From Pseudorhodobacter wandonensis (GTDB lineage: Bacteria; Pseudomonadota; Alphaproteobacteria; Rhodobacterales; Rhodobacteraceae): DNA of 64,000 nt. Positions within the stretch are counted from its first letter, which is position 1; each line of letters starts with the position of its first letter. The stretch covers positions 1 through 64,000 of the forward strand of contig NZ_LGHT01000045.1 in NCBI RefSeq assembly GCF_001202035.1. The letters run 5' to 3'. Under the pieces are notes generated by a model. The model was not told the origin of the DNA. It did no database searches and saw nothing but the letters and a program-made list of their open reading frames with translations. Positions 35,906 to 45,520 of the stretch are shown piece after piece. The position numbers were made by a program, and so were the translations under genes.

Positions 35906-37440
35906 CATCAATATCTTCGGGGGCGCAGGACATTGTTCTGCGCCTTGATCGCATCACGAAACGTTTCGGCGCGTTAACCGCGAATGACGCGATTTCTTTG
36001 GATTTGCGTCGTGGTGAAGTCATAGCCCTGTTGGGTGAAAACGGCGCGGGCAAGACCACGTTGATGAACATTCTGTTTGGCCAATATACGGCCGATGAAG
36101 GTAGCGTGCAGGTGTTTGGCAAGCCCTTGCCACCCGGCAACCCCCGCGCCGCATTGGCGGCTGGCTTGGGCATGGTGCATCAGCATTTCACGCTGGCCGA
36201 TAACTTAACCGTGCTGGAAAACATCCAGCTTGGCACGGTGCCGCTGTGGCGGTTTAGCTTGAAAGGAACCGCTGCGCGGGCCAAACTGGCGCGGCTTATG
36301 AATGATTTTGGCCTAAGGGTTGATCCTGACGCTTTGGTGGGCAGCCTGACTGTGGGCGAAAGACAGCGGGTTGAAATCCTTAAGGCATTGTACCGCGATG
36401 CTCGGATCCTAATTCTGGACGAACCGACCGCAGTGCTGACGCCACAAGAAAGCGAGGCGCTGTTTGATACCTTGCGGCGGGCAGTAAAAGCCGGCCTGTC
36501 TGTCATCTTTATTTCACATAAATTGCATGAAGTTACGGCCTTGTCCTCGCGTGTTTTGGTGTTGCGGCACGGGCGATTGGTTGGCGAGGTTGCCACCCGT
36601 GATACCGACCGCCACGCGCTTGCCGAATTGATGGTCGGGGCCGAGGTTACGCTGCCAAGTGTTGCGCCTGGTTTGCCCGGCCCTGCGCTTTTAACCTTGC
36701 GCGACGTGACTACTCGCAGCATGGGCGCGGCCCCTGGCCTAAAATCCGTGTCGCTTGCGTTGCGGGCAGGGCAGATTACCGGCCTTGCAGGCGTTTCGGG
36801 GAATGGGCAATCTGCGCTGTCTGACCTGATTTCGGGGCTTTTGACACCCGAAACCGGTGCGCTAGAGTTGGATTTTGCCGCAGCCGCTTGGTCGCCCCGC
36901 GCGGCTGTGGCGGCAGGCATCGCGCGCATCCCCGAGGATCGGCATAAAACCGGCACAATCGCAGATTTTTCTTTGACTGAAAACGCCATTCTGGAAACCT
37001 ATGCGCAGGCCCCGTTCAGCCGCAACGGCCTGATGAACTGGCGCGCGGCCGAAGACCACACCCGCAAGCTGATCGATACCTATGACGTGCGCTGCCCCGG
37101 TCCGTCAGGCCCGATCCGCCAGCTTTCTGGCGGCAATATGCAAAAGCTGATTTTGGGGCGGGTGCTAGAGTTGGGGCCAAAGATTGTTCTGGCAAACCAG
37201 CCAGTGCGCGGGTTGGATATAGGGGCGATCACCTATGTTCACGGACGGCTGTTGGCGGCACGCGATGCAGGTGCGGCGGTGTTGTTGATATCAGAAGATC
37301 TGGATGAAATCATGGGATTGTCAGATGTTATTCATGTGATGTCCGAGGGGCGCTTGTCGCCGGAATTCAGACGTGGCGCCCTTACAGCGGCCGAACTGGG
37401 GCTATGGATGGCGGGGCAAGGATTTTCAGATGCGGCTTGA
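35902..37440 (+). CDS. ABC transporter ATP-binding protein, two nucleotide-binding domains
   Basis: 512 residues. The GTG start overlaps the previous stop (GTGA). The first domain has Walker A GENGAGKTT, signature LTVGERQRVEI and Walker B ILILDEPTAVL. The second has a degenerate GVSGNGQSAL in place of Walker A and the signature LSGGNMQKLILGR, as is usual in this family (like YufO and RbsA). It powers the two permeases that follow. Confidence 0.93.
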   Translation: MTSISSGAQDIVLRLDRITKRFGALTANDAISLDLRRGEVIALLGENGAGKTTLMNILFGQYTADEGSVQVFGKPLPPGNPRAALAAGLGMVHQHFTLADNLTVLENIQLGTVPLWRFSLKGTAARAKLARLMNDFGLRVDPDALVGSLTVGERQRVEILKALYRDARILILDEPTAVLTPQESEALFDTLRRAVKAGLSVIFISHKLHEVTALSSRVLVLRHGRLVGEVATRDTDRHALAELMVGAEVTLPSVAPGLPGPALLTLRDVTTRSMGAAPGLKSVSLALRAGQITGLAGVSGNGQSALSDLISGLLTPETGALELDFAAAAWSPRAAVAAGIARIPEDRHKTGTIADFSLTENAILETYAQAPFSRNGLMNWRAAEDHTRKLIDTYDVRCPGPSGPIRQLSGGNMQKLILGRVLELGPKIVLANQPVRGLDIGAITYVHGRLLAARDAGAAVLLISEDLDEIMGLSDVIHVMSEGRLSPEFRRGALTAAELGLWMAGQGFSDAA

Positions 37441-38479
37441 ACCAATCGCGAACCCTAGCCTTGCCCGCAGCCTCGGTTTTCCGGCGCTGGCGATTTGTGT
37501 GACTGTGCTGGTTGCCTCTGGTTTGGCGGCCATTGCGGGCGGCAACCCCTTGCAAACCTTGGGGCTGATTGTTCAGGGGGCCGCGGGGTCAAAATTCGCA
37601 CTGCTAGAAACGCTGAACCGTGCGACTCCGCTTATCTTCACGGGTTTAGCAATTGCTGTCGCGTTCCGGGCAAAGCTGTGGAACATCGGCGCCGAGGCGC
37701 AGCTTTATGGGGGCGCGATTGTAACGGTTATTCTGGGGACTTCGGCGCTATCAAACTTTGGCGGGGCGGCGCTGCCATTGATTGCTTTGGGCGCCATGTT
37801 GGCTGGTGCTGTGGTCCTGCTGGTACCTGTTATGCTTAAAACCCGTTATGGTGTGGACGAGGTGGTGACTACGCTTTTGTTAAATTTTATCATGCTGTTA
37901 CTGGTATCTTACCTGCTCGAAGGCCCGATGAAAGACCCGATGGGTATGGGCTGGCCCAAATCGGCTCCGCTGGATAAGGATCTGCGCTTACCGCGGATTG
38001 TGGCGGGGCTGCGCCTGCATTGGGGGTTCGGATTGGCCCTGATTTCAGCGGCCTTAATCTGGTTTTTGCAAACCCGCACCACACTGGGTTATGAGATGCG
38101 GGCCGTGGGGTTTAACCCACAGGCGGCGCGGTTTGCGGGAATTCCGCTGAACCGGGTTTTGGTGAAAACCGCCTTGCTTTCCGGCGGTTTGGCGGCACTT
38201 GCAGGGTTTTCCGAGGTGGCTGGGCTAAAGGGGCACCTGAGCCTCGATCTGTCGCCGGGGTTTGGCTATACGGGGATTATTGTCGCGATGTTGGCACTGC
38301 TTCATCCGTTAGGCGTTGTTATTTCAGCGATTTTTGTTGCGGGTATTTTCGTGGGGGCCGATAGCATGAGCCGTGCGGCGCAAGTGCCGACATATATCGC
38401 CGATATGCTGCTGGCGACGGCACTGCTGCTGATGGTCTTGGCGATTGGCCTGACCAAGTATCGCATGGTGCGGGGATGA
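37430..38479 (+). CDS. ABC transporter permease (BMP-type system), first subunit
   Basis: 349 residues from the ATG at 37430, overlapping the ATPase gene by 11 bp. Many hydrophobic helices; ATPLIFTGLAIAVAFRAKLWNIGAEAQLYGGA is the conserved family block, and YGVDEVVTTLLLNFIMLLLVSYLLEGPMKDP is typical of the BMP-system permease. It forms the membrane channel with the next gene product. Confidence 0.92.
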   Translation: MRLEPIANPSLARSLGFPALAICVTVLVASGLAAIAGGNPLQTLGLIVQGAAGSKFALLETLNRATPLIFTGLAIAVAFRAKLWNIGAEAQLYGGAIVTVILGTSALSNFGGAALPLIALGAMLAGAVVLLVPVMLKTRYGVDEVVTTLLLNFIMLLLVSYLLEGPMKDPMGMGWPKSAPLDKDLRLPRIVAGLRLHWGFGLALISAALIWFLQTRTTLGYEMRAVGFNPQAARFAGIPLNRVLVKTALLSGGLAALAGFSEVAGLKGHLSLDLSPGFGYTGIIVAMLALLHPLGVVISAIFVAGIFVGADSMSRAAQVPTYIADMLLATALLLMVLAIGLTKYRMVRG

Positions 38480-39423
38480 ACGCGCTGTTTGACATTCTGC
38501 TGACTGCCAGCTTTTGGGCCGCTGCAGTGAGGATTGCCTCGCCCCTGATCTTTGCCACGATGGGAGAGTTGATTTGCGAACGGGCAGGCGTGCTGAACCT
38601 TGGGATCGAAGGGATCATGGTCATTGGCGCGTTTTCGGGTTGGATGGCGGTGTATCTGGGGATGGGCCTTTGGGGCGGTGTTTTCGTCGCGATGCTGGCG
38701 GGGATGCTGTTTGGCCTGCTGCACGCCACGCTGACAGTACCCTTTGGCCTTAGCCAGCATGTGGTTGGGCTTGGCATTACGCTTTTGGCGACATCGACCA
38801 GTTATTTCGCCTATCGGCTAATCTTGCCCGAGGTGACAAGCCCACCAAAAATCGAACCTTTTCAGGCTGTGGAGGTTCCCTATCTTGTTGATATTCCATT
38901 GCTTGGCCCAGCACTATTTGCACAAACCGCACTTACATATGCGGCATTCGCCGTGGTGGCCCTGACCGTGCTTATCCTGTATCGCACACCGCTTGGCCTT
39001 GCCATTCGTGCGGCCGGCGAAAGCCCGAACGCAGTGGCGGCCCAAGGGCTTTCGGTTACGCGCTTGCGGATGGGGGCGGTTATTGTGGGCTCGGGGCTGA
39101 TGGCCGTTGGCGGGGCATTCCTGACGCTCTCGGCGTTTTCCAGCTTTTTCTTTGAGATGGTTAACGGGCGCGGCTGGATTTGCATTGCGTTGGTCGTTTT
39201 CGGGGCTTGGCGGCCCGGCAAGGCGCTGCTGGGGGCGCTGCTGTTTGCTGGCTTTGACGCGCTGCAAATTCGTTTGCAACAAACACCTATCGGGCAGGCG
39301 GTACCTTATCAGGTGTTTCTGATGGCACCTTATTTCCTGTCTATCCTCGCGCTGATCTTGATGTCACGCCGCGCCCAAGTGCCCTCGGCGCTAATGGTGC
39401 CATTCAACAAAGGAGAGCGTTGA
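38476..39423 (+). CDS. ABC transporter permease (BMP-type system), second subunit
   Basis: 315 residues. The ATG overlaps the previous stop. The conserved block ATMGELICERAGVLNLGIEGIMVIGAFSGW marks the second permease of nucleoside-type systems, followed by GLALAIRAAGESPNAV-like GLAIRAAGESPNAVAAQGLSV. It overlaps the following amidohydrolase gene by one base. Confidence 0.92.
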   Translation: MNALFDILLTASFWAAAVRIASPLIFATMGELICERAGVLNLGIEGIMVIGAFSGWMAVYLGMGLWGGVFVAMLAGMLFGLLHATLTVPFGLSQHVVGLGITLLATSTSYFAYRLILPEVTSPPKIEPFQAVEVPYLVDIPLLGPALFAQTALTYAAFAVVALTVLILYRTPLGLAIRAAGESPNAVAAQGLSVTRLRMGAVIVGSGLMAVGGAFLTLSAFSSFFFEMVNGRGWICIALVVFGAWRPGKALLGALLFAGFDALQIRLQQTPIGQAVPYQVFLMAPYFLSILALILMSRRAQVPSALMVPFNKGER

Positions 39424-40715
39424 TGTTCGATCTGCTGATCAAAGGCGGCACATTGCCCGATGGCACCCGCAGTGATATTGGCATTTCCGGTGACCGTATT
39501 GCGGCGATGGGAAATTTACCCGATGCTGCTAGGCAAATTATTGATGCAACAGGTGATTTGGTTAGCCCACCCTTTGTAGACCCGCATTTTCACATGGATG
39601 CCACGCTATCGTATGGCACGCCGCGTCTGAACGCTTCGGGTACCTTGCTGGAAGGCATCAACCTGTGGGGCGAACTGCGCGATATTGCCACTGTAGATGA
39701 AATGATTTCCCGCGCAGTAGACTACTGCGACTGGGCGGTTTCCATGGGTCTTTTGGCCATTCGCAGCCATGTCGATACCACGCCAGACCATTTGCGCGGG
39801 GTTGAGGCGATGTTAGAGGTCAAGCGCCGCGTCGCGCCCTACCTTGATCTACAGCTGGTGGCCTTTCCGCAAGACGGGCTGTATCGCACGAAAACCGGAC
39901 GCGAAAACCTGATCCGGGCCTTGGAAATGGGCGTCGATGTGGTGGGCGGGATTCCGCATTTTGAACGAACAATGGCAGAGGGAGCGGCCTCGGTAACGGA
40001 CCTTGCGCAAATTGCGGCAGACCGTGGTCTGATGCTGGATTTGCATTGTGATGAAACCGACGACCCTATGTCGCGCCATGTGGAAACTTTGGCCTATGAG
40101 GTGCAGCGGTTGGACCTTGGCAGCAGGGCGGCGGGCAGTCACCTGACCTCGATGCATTCGATGGACAATTATTATGTGTCGAAGTTACTGCCCTTGATTG
40201 CCGAAAGCGGTTTGTGTGCCATTCCTAACCCATTGATAAATATTACATTGCAGGGGCGGCACGATACGTTTCCGAAACGGCGCGGCCTGACGCGGGTAAA
40301 AGAAATGCAGGCGCATGGTATCACTGTGGGTTGGGGGCAGGATTGCGTTTTGGATCCTTGGTACTGCCTTGGCACAGCCGATATGCTGGATGTGGCGTTC
40401 ATGGGCTTGCATGTTGCGCAGATGACTTCACCTGACGAGATGGCGCGTTGTTTCGATATGGTAACTACGCAAAACGCAACCATTATGAACCTGCAGGACT
40501 ACGGTTTGCGGGTTGGCGCACAAGCTAGCCTTGTCGTGCTGGATGCTGGTGGGCCGGTTGAGGCGCTGCGCCTGCGGCCAGACAGGCTTGCCGTTGTGTC
40601 AAAAGGTAAGTTGGTTGCCAAACGGCAGCGCAATGATGCCAACCTTGCGCTGCCGGGGCGGCCTGCATCGATCAATCGCCGCCACGTTACGGGTAGGGCC
40701 CATCCACAGCCCTAA
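39423..40715 (+). CDS. Cytosine-deaminase-like amidohydrolase
   Basis: 430 residues from the ATG at 39423, preceded by AAAGGAGAGC. It is a metal-dependent hydrolase with HxH in PFVDPHFHMDATLSYG (H55, H57), further ligands in LHCDETDD and SHLTSMHSM, and the catalytic Asp in VGWGQDCVLDPWY. This matches the CodA-like branch that deaminates cytosine and other N-heterocycles. Linked by one-base overlap to the importer genes, it probably acts on the imported compound; the exact substrate is not known. Its stop codon overlaps that of the facing cyclase gene. Confidence 0.88.
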   Translation: MFDLLIKGGTLPDGTRSDIGISGDRIAAMGNLPDAARQIIDATGDLVSPPFVDPHFHMDATLSYGTPRLNASGTLLEGINLWGELRDIATVDEMISRAVDYCDWAVSMGLLAIRSHVDTTPDHLRGVEAMLEVKRRVAPYLDLQLVAFPQDGLYRTKTGRENLIRALEMGVDVVGGIPHFERTMAEGAASVTDLAQIAADRGLMLDLHCDETDDPMSRHVETLAYEVQRLDLGSRAAGSHLTSMHSMDNYYVSKLLPLIAESGLCAIPNPLINITLQGRHDTFPKRRGLTRVKEMQAHGITVGWGQDCVLDPWYCLGTADMLDVAFMGLHVAQMTSPDEMARCFDMVTTQNATIMNLQDYGLRVGAQASLVVLDAGGPVEALRLRPDRLAVVSKGKLVAKRQRNDANLALPGRPASINRRHVTGRAHPQP

Positions 40716-43700
40716 AGCTGGGCTTTGATCCTGCTTTGCAATATCTGCATTCCTTCGTCCTGCGCCAGTTGACTGGCACGGTGCAGCATTTCGCTGCGCA
40801 GATTTCTATTGCGGGTCAAAAGTGCCTCGCAAGTCAACACGCGTGCCTCAAGAAGGCCGGTGCCATCACCGTGATAGTTTGCGCGAAAATAAGCGAGGTC
40901 TGCCGCCGCCAGTTTGCGCGCCTTAAAGCGAATGGCGATCACTGTCGCAATGTCTTTCAGCCCCGGCTGTGGTGGGGGCTGTACGCTGCGGTCTGGCAAA
41001 TCCGGTGCAGGCACCGGTTCTTTCATCAAACCCGCAATTTTCAGCAGTACTTCAGCGCGTACCAGATGGAAGTAGCGGCTGAACACAACATTCCCATCAA
41101 TGCGGGTGCGTTCGATAACTGCGCAAAGCCGGGTCCAGCCGATCCTTATCATTCCAAGTCGCAAATGGTAGATTGCATCGATCAGCTCATTCCCTTGAAT
41201 GATGTTATAATCGAGATATTTGCGCGACAGCTCCAGCATTTCATCCAGCGTTGCACGGGCCTTTTGGGGGGTGCTGCCCAACACGACATTTGCCGCCCAA
41301 ACAGACTTCAGTACATGTGCATCCGCAGTTCCAGCCAGACTCAGCGGCATAGCGGCTTCGGTCAGTTGAACTGCGGCCTCATTTTCTTCGGCAATTTGAT
41401 GCAACAGACTTAGGGACCAGGCTGCAAAACTTTGGCCGCGTTTATCGTTTTCAGAGATCGCAAAATCCTGCAGTGCAAGGCTGCGTTCGCGTGCCGCATT
41501 CATTTTCCCATGGGACCGGTATTTTGCAGCCTGCAAATAAATGAGCTGCATTTTCAAGCGCGTTTCGCCAAGCCTCTCGGCAATATGCAAACTGTCGTTG
41601 GACAGCTGCATATAGGCCTCGAGCGAGACGGCGTTGGTTTCATCATAGGCCCGTAGCAAAGGCAGATGCAGCCATGCGGCCGACATTTCGTCGCCACGCC
41701 GTCGGGCCTGATCGATCCCATTCAGTGCCAGCTCGATCGCCTGTTGGTAGTGGCGCGTATGGGCCAAGGCTGTGGCGTAATGTGAGACCGTAATTTCAAT
41801 TGCACGCGCATTTCCTCCGGCCCGCAGTTTAGGCAAGAATTCGCGCCCCACTTCGATAGCGCGGGCAAAATCGCCCTTGAGCGTCATGGCCTCTCCCCAA
41901 ATCATAACCATTTGGTCTATCTTGGCCTGATCAATAACTTCAGGGTTTTCGCGTAGCATGTCGCGGACCAGCAGTAATAGGCGGTCGACTTCGCTCAGAT
42001 CATAAACTTGCAATGCTTTGCGGGCAGATCGGATTAAGTAAGGGGCGGCGCGCGTAGGGGTTTGGGCCGTATGAAAGTGAAAGGCCAAGGTTTCCGAAAC
42101 TTCGTCAAGCCGCGCCAAATTAAGGTGCTCGATCATCGTGCCAACGGTGTGGTGCATCAGGCGGCGATCATCTTCAAGCAGGCTGCTGTAAATTGCATCT
42201 CGAAGCAGCGCGTGACGAAAGCGCCAACAGTCTTTTTTGCCCAGTGGCGCGACCTCGATCAAACCGCGATCTGCCGCTTCGGCCAGATGCTGGGAAATAT
42301 CTTGCCCAAGCTGAACGGTTTTCAACACGAGCGCGCTGAACTGACGGCCTTGCACAGCGGCAAAACGGAGCGTTCGGCGCATCGGTGCGGGCAGGGCATC
42401 GACGCGAGACATGACAAGATGTTGAAGGTTTCCGCTTGCCAAGCCGATGTCTGCATTGCCCAGAATCGTCAACCCATCCTTGCCATCCCCTATCGCATCG
42501 GTTGCGCCAAGATAGCGCAGGATTTCTTCGATAAACAAAGGGTTACCCTCTGATTTTTCATAGAGGGTCTGCACCAATCCGGCCGACAGCTTTGCGTTGC
42601 GCAATCTGCGGGATGCCAATGCTTTTGTCTCTTTTAAGGTCAGGCTTTCCAGATGTAGCGTGGTGACCTTTTCGTGCTTTGCCCAATGGTGCGTGCCTTC
42701 TGGTCGGCTGGTCAGCAATATGGGGCGGGCAGTGATGTTGGCTTGGAAATCGGAGTCCCGCAGCAAGTCATCAAGCAGGTTTCGGCTGGAGCCGTCGATC
42801 CAATGTACATCTTCGATTACCAAAAGGCAGGGTTGGGTTTCGTAAAGACGCGCCAGTGCCTGTTTGAGGCACAAGCGCAGTGCAAGGGCCTGGTTGGTCG
42901 GGGTACTGGAAATATCGACATCTTTGCCCGGCGACAGAACATGTTGCAAAGGTCCAAGATCTATATCTTGTCCCAGCACTTGCTGCAGGCCTGCCAACAC
43001 AGCATTTTGGCCCTCAGTTGGATCAACCTGGCTCGCAGCGACAATAATATCCGCAAACGGTTGAAACAGCACTTTGGAACCGGCGCGGCATTGGCCCTGA
43101 AAAATGCGTCGTTCACCTTGCAGGGAAAACCGCAGGTCGTGCAGCAAGCGTGACTTTCCGATACCCGGGGGCCCCTCGATCAGGCCCAAGTTCCAACCAA
43201 CAGGCGCGGTCTGCGATAGGTTGTGCAGCGCGCTAAGTTGGTCTCTGCGCCCAACCATATCGACCAGACCGCGCCTGATCCGCCCTGCAAACCTTTGTGA
43301 CGATTCAATCGTTCTGTGCAATGCAAAGACCGGCGACTTGCCCGCAATGCCTCTCAGCGTGTGAGGCCCCAGGTTTTCAAACTCGACCTCTCCGGCAACT
43401 TGCTCGAATATCGCGTCGGACAAGAGAATTTGGCCCGGCTTGGCAAGCTCTTGCAAGCGTGCGGCCATATTTACCGGCTGGCCCATGATGTTCAGGTCCA
43501 TTCCGGCGTTTGGGCCCATATGGCCTACGACGACCATGCCGCCGCTAATGCCGATCCGAAAGGTGGGGCGGACGTCAAACTGCGCCTCGATTCTGTCGGT
43601 TTCTTCGACGACGGCGGCTTGAAAGGCAAGTGCCGCCCGGCAGGCCCGCAACGACGCTTCCTCTACTGCGATTGGGGCGCCAAAAGACGCTAACAAGCTG

Positions 43701-43891
43701 TCTCCGCCAAAGGTTAGGGCGGTTCCGCCTTCATGCTCTACGGCGCTGACGGCCATGGCAATAAGCCGAGTCAGTAATAGGTAAGCATTCTCGGTACCAA
43801 TCTGTTCGGTGATAACCGTTGATCCTGCCAAGTCGGCCATCAACACAGCTGTCCAACGCCGTTCACCGCCAAGAGGTACCAGAGTTTGCAT
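40712..43891 (-). CDS. Class-III adenylate/guanylate cyclase fused to an AAA-type ATPase and TPR region
   Basis: 1059 residues. Residues 12-190 are a class-III cyclase domain with metal-binding Asp in VLMADLAGST (D20) and GGDSLL (D64), and N141/R145 in QPVNMAAR. Residues 212-490 are a STAND-type ATPase with Walker A EGPPGIGKSR (K246) and LLVIEDVHWIDG as Walker B. The rest is made of helical TPR-like repeats. Such proteins are large signal-integrating cyclases; the signal here is unknown. The catalytic residues look intact, so it may make cAMP. It converges on the amidohydrolase with overlapping stops. Confidence 0.9.
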   Translation of the reverse strand: MQTLVPLGGERRWTAVLMADLAGSTVITEQIGTENAYLLLTRLIAMAVSAVEHEGGTALTFGGDSLLASFGAPIAVEEASLRACRAALAFQAAVVEETDRIEAQFDVRPTFRIGISGGMVVVGHMGPNAGMDLNIMGQPVNMAARLQELAKPGQILLSDAIFEQVAGEVEFENLGPHTLRGIAGKSPVFALHRTIESSQRFAGRIRRGLVDMVGRRDQLSALHNLSQTAPVGWNLGLIEGPPGIGKSRLLHDLRFSLQGERRIFQGQCRAGSKVLFQPFADIIVAASQVDPTEGQNAVLAGLQQVLGQDIDLGPLQHVLSPGKDVDISSTPTNQALALRLCLKQALARLYETQPCLLVIEDVHWIDGSSRNLLDDLLRDSDFQANITARPILLTSRPEGTHHWAKHEKVTTLHLESLTLKETKALASRRLRNAKLSAGLVQTLYEKSEGNPLFIEEILRYLGATDAIGDGKDGLTILGNADIGLASGNLQHLVMSRVDALPAPMRRTLRFAAVQGRQFSALVLKTVQLGQDISQHLAEAADRGLIEVAPLGKKDCWRFRHALLRDAIYSSLLEDDRRLMHHTVGTMIEHLNLARLDEVSETLAFHFHTAQTPTRAAPYLIRSARKALQVYDLSEVDRLLLLVRDMLRENPEVIDQAKIDQMVMIWGEAMTLKGDFARAIEVGREFLPKLRAGGNARAIEITVSHYATALAHTRHYQQAIELALNGIDQARRRGDEMSAAWLHLPLLRAYDETNAVSLEAYMQLSNDSLHIAERLGETRLKMQLIYLQAAKYRSHGKMNAARERSLALQDFAISENDKRGQSFAAWSLSLLHQIAEENEAAVQLTEAAMPLSLAGTADAHVLKSVWAANVVLGSTPQKARATLDEMLELSRKYLDYNIIQGNELIDAIYHLRLGMIRIGWTRLCAVIERTRIDGNVVFSRYFHLVRAEVLLKIAGLMKEPVPAPDLPDRSVQPPPQPGLKDIATVIAIRFKARKLAAADLAYFRANYHGDGTGLLEARVLTCEALLTRNRNLRSEMLHRASQLAQDEGMQILQSRIKAQL

Positions 43892-44359
43892 TATCTGATA
43901 CGCCCACTGCAGAGGGCCGTTTGCTGGTCAAACCGATGTCGAAAAACTGTGTGACATGCGCTGCTGGCGAAACAGTTTTCTATCCGAGAATGCTTCTTTG
44001 CCAGATACCTTGTCGCCACAATAAAATTGATGGGCTGCGGCGCGCCTTCCGGCAAATTGCGCCGGTTTCGTCCGCCCGCTAGGAATCCTATCGGGTTTCG
44101 AATGATACTCGGCTTGTCCATGTAAGTGTTGCCGCCCCTTGCATCCACTGCATGGCCATAGCGCACGATCTGTGCGTGTTGCAAGCTGGGTTTGATTGTT
44201 TCTTATAAAAACACCCTACTTATGGGGGCAAATGTTCCAGATATGCGCGGGTACGCGTGTCGGGCGCGGCCATTTCCAACAAACTTGTCGCAAAGGTAAG
44301 ATGCTTGGCACTACTTTTGGCGAGTGTCGCGGCTGCGTTTAATCAAGGGTCAGTTTAAA
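43892..44359. other. Gap between the cyclase and cbiX; no gene recognised
   Basis: This 468-bp stretch has short frames on both strands that resemble nothing known. It must hold the cyclase promoter at its left side. No clear hairpin terminator for cbiX was found. Confidence 0.5.
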
Positions 44360-45034
44360 TCAGCTCGGGGCGCGGTTCAAAGCCGCTGCAATCAACTGTG
44401 CCGTTCCGATATCTTCGCCAATGGGCGGTAAAACGGTACCCTGAAATTGCGCTTCCTTCAAAGCCTGAGGAATATCCTGCACAATATGTCCGGCGCGCAA
44501 AGCAAAGAATGGCAGGCAAATAGCCTCGGGCATATCGCGGGCAACATCTGCCAAGAAAGGTGCCTCTTCTATAAAGCCTGCCTCGATCGGGCCAATGCCC
44601 AAGCTTTCTAACTGCGAAATCATTGCATAGGTCGTATCTGACGACGTTTTCGAAACTTTGCTACCATGTGCGGCAATCAATACCCCTTTGGCGGCACCGC
44701 CTGATCTGGCTGCCTTCGCCATTAGTCCAACCAATGCTGGGTCGGTACCAAATGGCGCAAGCTGCACCAGATCCGTGCGATGGGCTGCCGCAAGCCTGCG
44801 TGGCAAATTGGTGCGCGTAAACCACCCCTCGGCCATGAAAAACGGATAGATAAAGGGCTTTTCTACTTTGGACAGGGCGTTTTCCAGCGCCCCCTCTTGC
44901 GCCAAGGTCGCACCAATTATCTGCCAGCCTGGCAACCACATGGCAACACGTACTGCAAGTGCTTGCATCGTGGCCTCTTGTGGCACTGGGTCGGCTGGTG
45001 AGCCATGGGCCACCAAGATGGCAGATTTTCTCAT
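44360..45034 (-). CDS. cbiX: CbiX-type chelatase (sirohydrochlorin cobaltochelatase family)
   Basis: 224 residues from the ATG at 45034. The two repeats each carry a metal or catalytic His, in ILVAHGSPADP and LIAAHGSKVSK, and FYPFFMAEGWFT-like IYPFFMAEGWFT and LPFFALRAGHI are typical of CbiX/CbiK/SirB relatives. It would insert Co2+ (or Fe2+) into an early tetrapyrrole. It stands apart from the cob cluster, which has the late chelatase gene cobN. It may serve siroheme or an alternative cobalt step. Confidence 0.85.
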   Translation of the reverse strand: MRKSAILVAHGSPADPVPQEATMQALAVRVAMWLPGWQIIGATLAQEGALENALSKVEKPFIYPFFMAEGWFTRTNLPRRLAAAHRTDLVQLAPFGTDPALVGLMAKAARSGGAAKGVLIAAHGSKVSKTSSDTTYAMISQLESLGIGPIEAGFIEEAPFLADVARDMPEAICLPFFALRAGHIVQDIPQALKEAQFQGTVLPPIGEDIGTAQLIAAALNRAPS

Positions 45035-45064
45035 GTTGGGCCTCATTTCTTTGGCAAGTCTGGG

Positions 45065-45424
45065 CTAGTCGGAATGGTAGTCGAGAGTTCTCTTTGTGCA
45101 ATCCTGTGGCACATAAAAGACGGGTTTTGAAAGCGAAAATAGGGCTATCTTTGTGCCCGTCCATACGAGCCCACTTCGAATTGCAAGCTTTGCGGATTTG
45201 AGCGCTATAAAAAGCGACCCGCCATTGGCCGCCGCATGCAGATTTTCGGCACTTGGGGTTTGAAATCGTCGGCAGCGCCATGTGCAATGGTGGCAAGAGC
45301 ATTTGTCCGGTAGCATATGGCCACAATTGGTGCAGCTTTCGGCTTTGTGCCATTCGGGGAGGCGACGTTTGCTATCGCCAAGGCTTTTGGCGAAAACCAT
45401 TGCCTTGATGCACCCGTTCATCAA
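45065..45424 (-). CDS. Doubtful Cys-rich small protein upstream of cbiX
   Basis: An open frame of up to 119 residues lies 30 bp upstream of cbiX on the same strand. It contains CTNCGHMLPDKCSCHHC, a zinc-ribbon-like spacing, followed by a hydrophobic stretch. No family recognised and no convincing ribosome-binding site, so it may be a relic or a chance frame. The remaining gap to 45520 holds the promoter of the EamA gene. Confidence 0.3.
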   Translation of the reverse strand: MMNGCIKAMVFAKSLGDSKRRLPEWHKAESCTNCGHMLPDKCSCHHCTWRCRRFQTPSAENLHAAANGGSLFIALKSAKLAIRSGLVWTGTKIALFSLSKPVFYVPQDCTKRTLDYHSD

Positions 45425-45520
45425 TCAAGTGTATGCAATTGACCGCACCATGCAATTCGCTAGCAATTGTCCGGGTGATCAGGTTACAGGACATAGCCTA
45501 ATATACGACGAAGGGACTTT

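Noticed and set aside
43891-44184. 97-codon minus-strand frame upstream of the cyclase
   Set aside because: No ribosome-binding site, no family resemblance, and it would end at the cyclase start; treated as non-coding.
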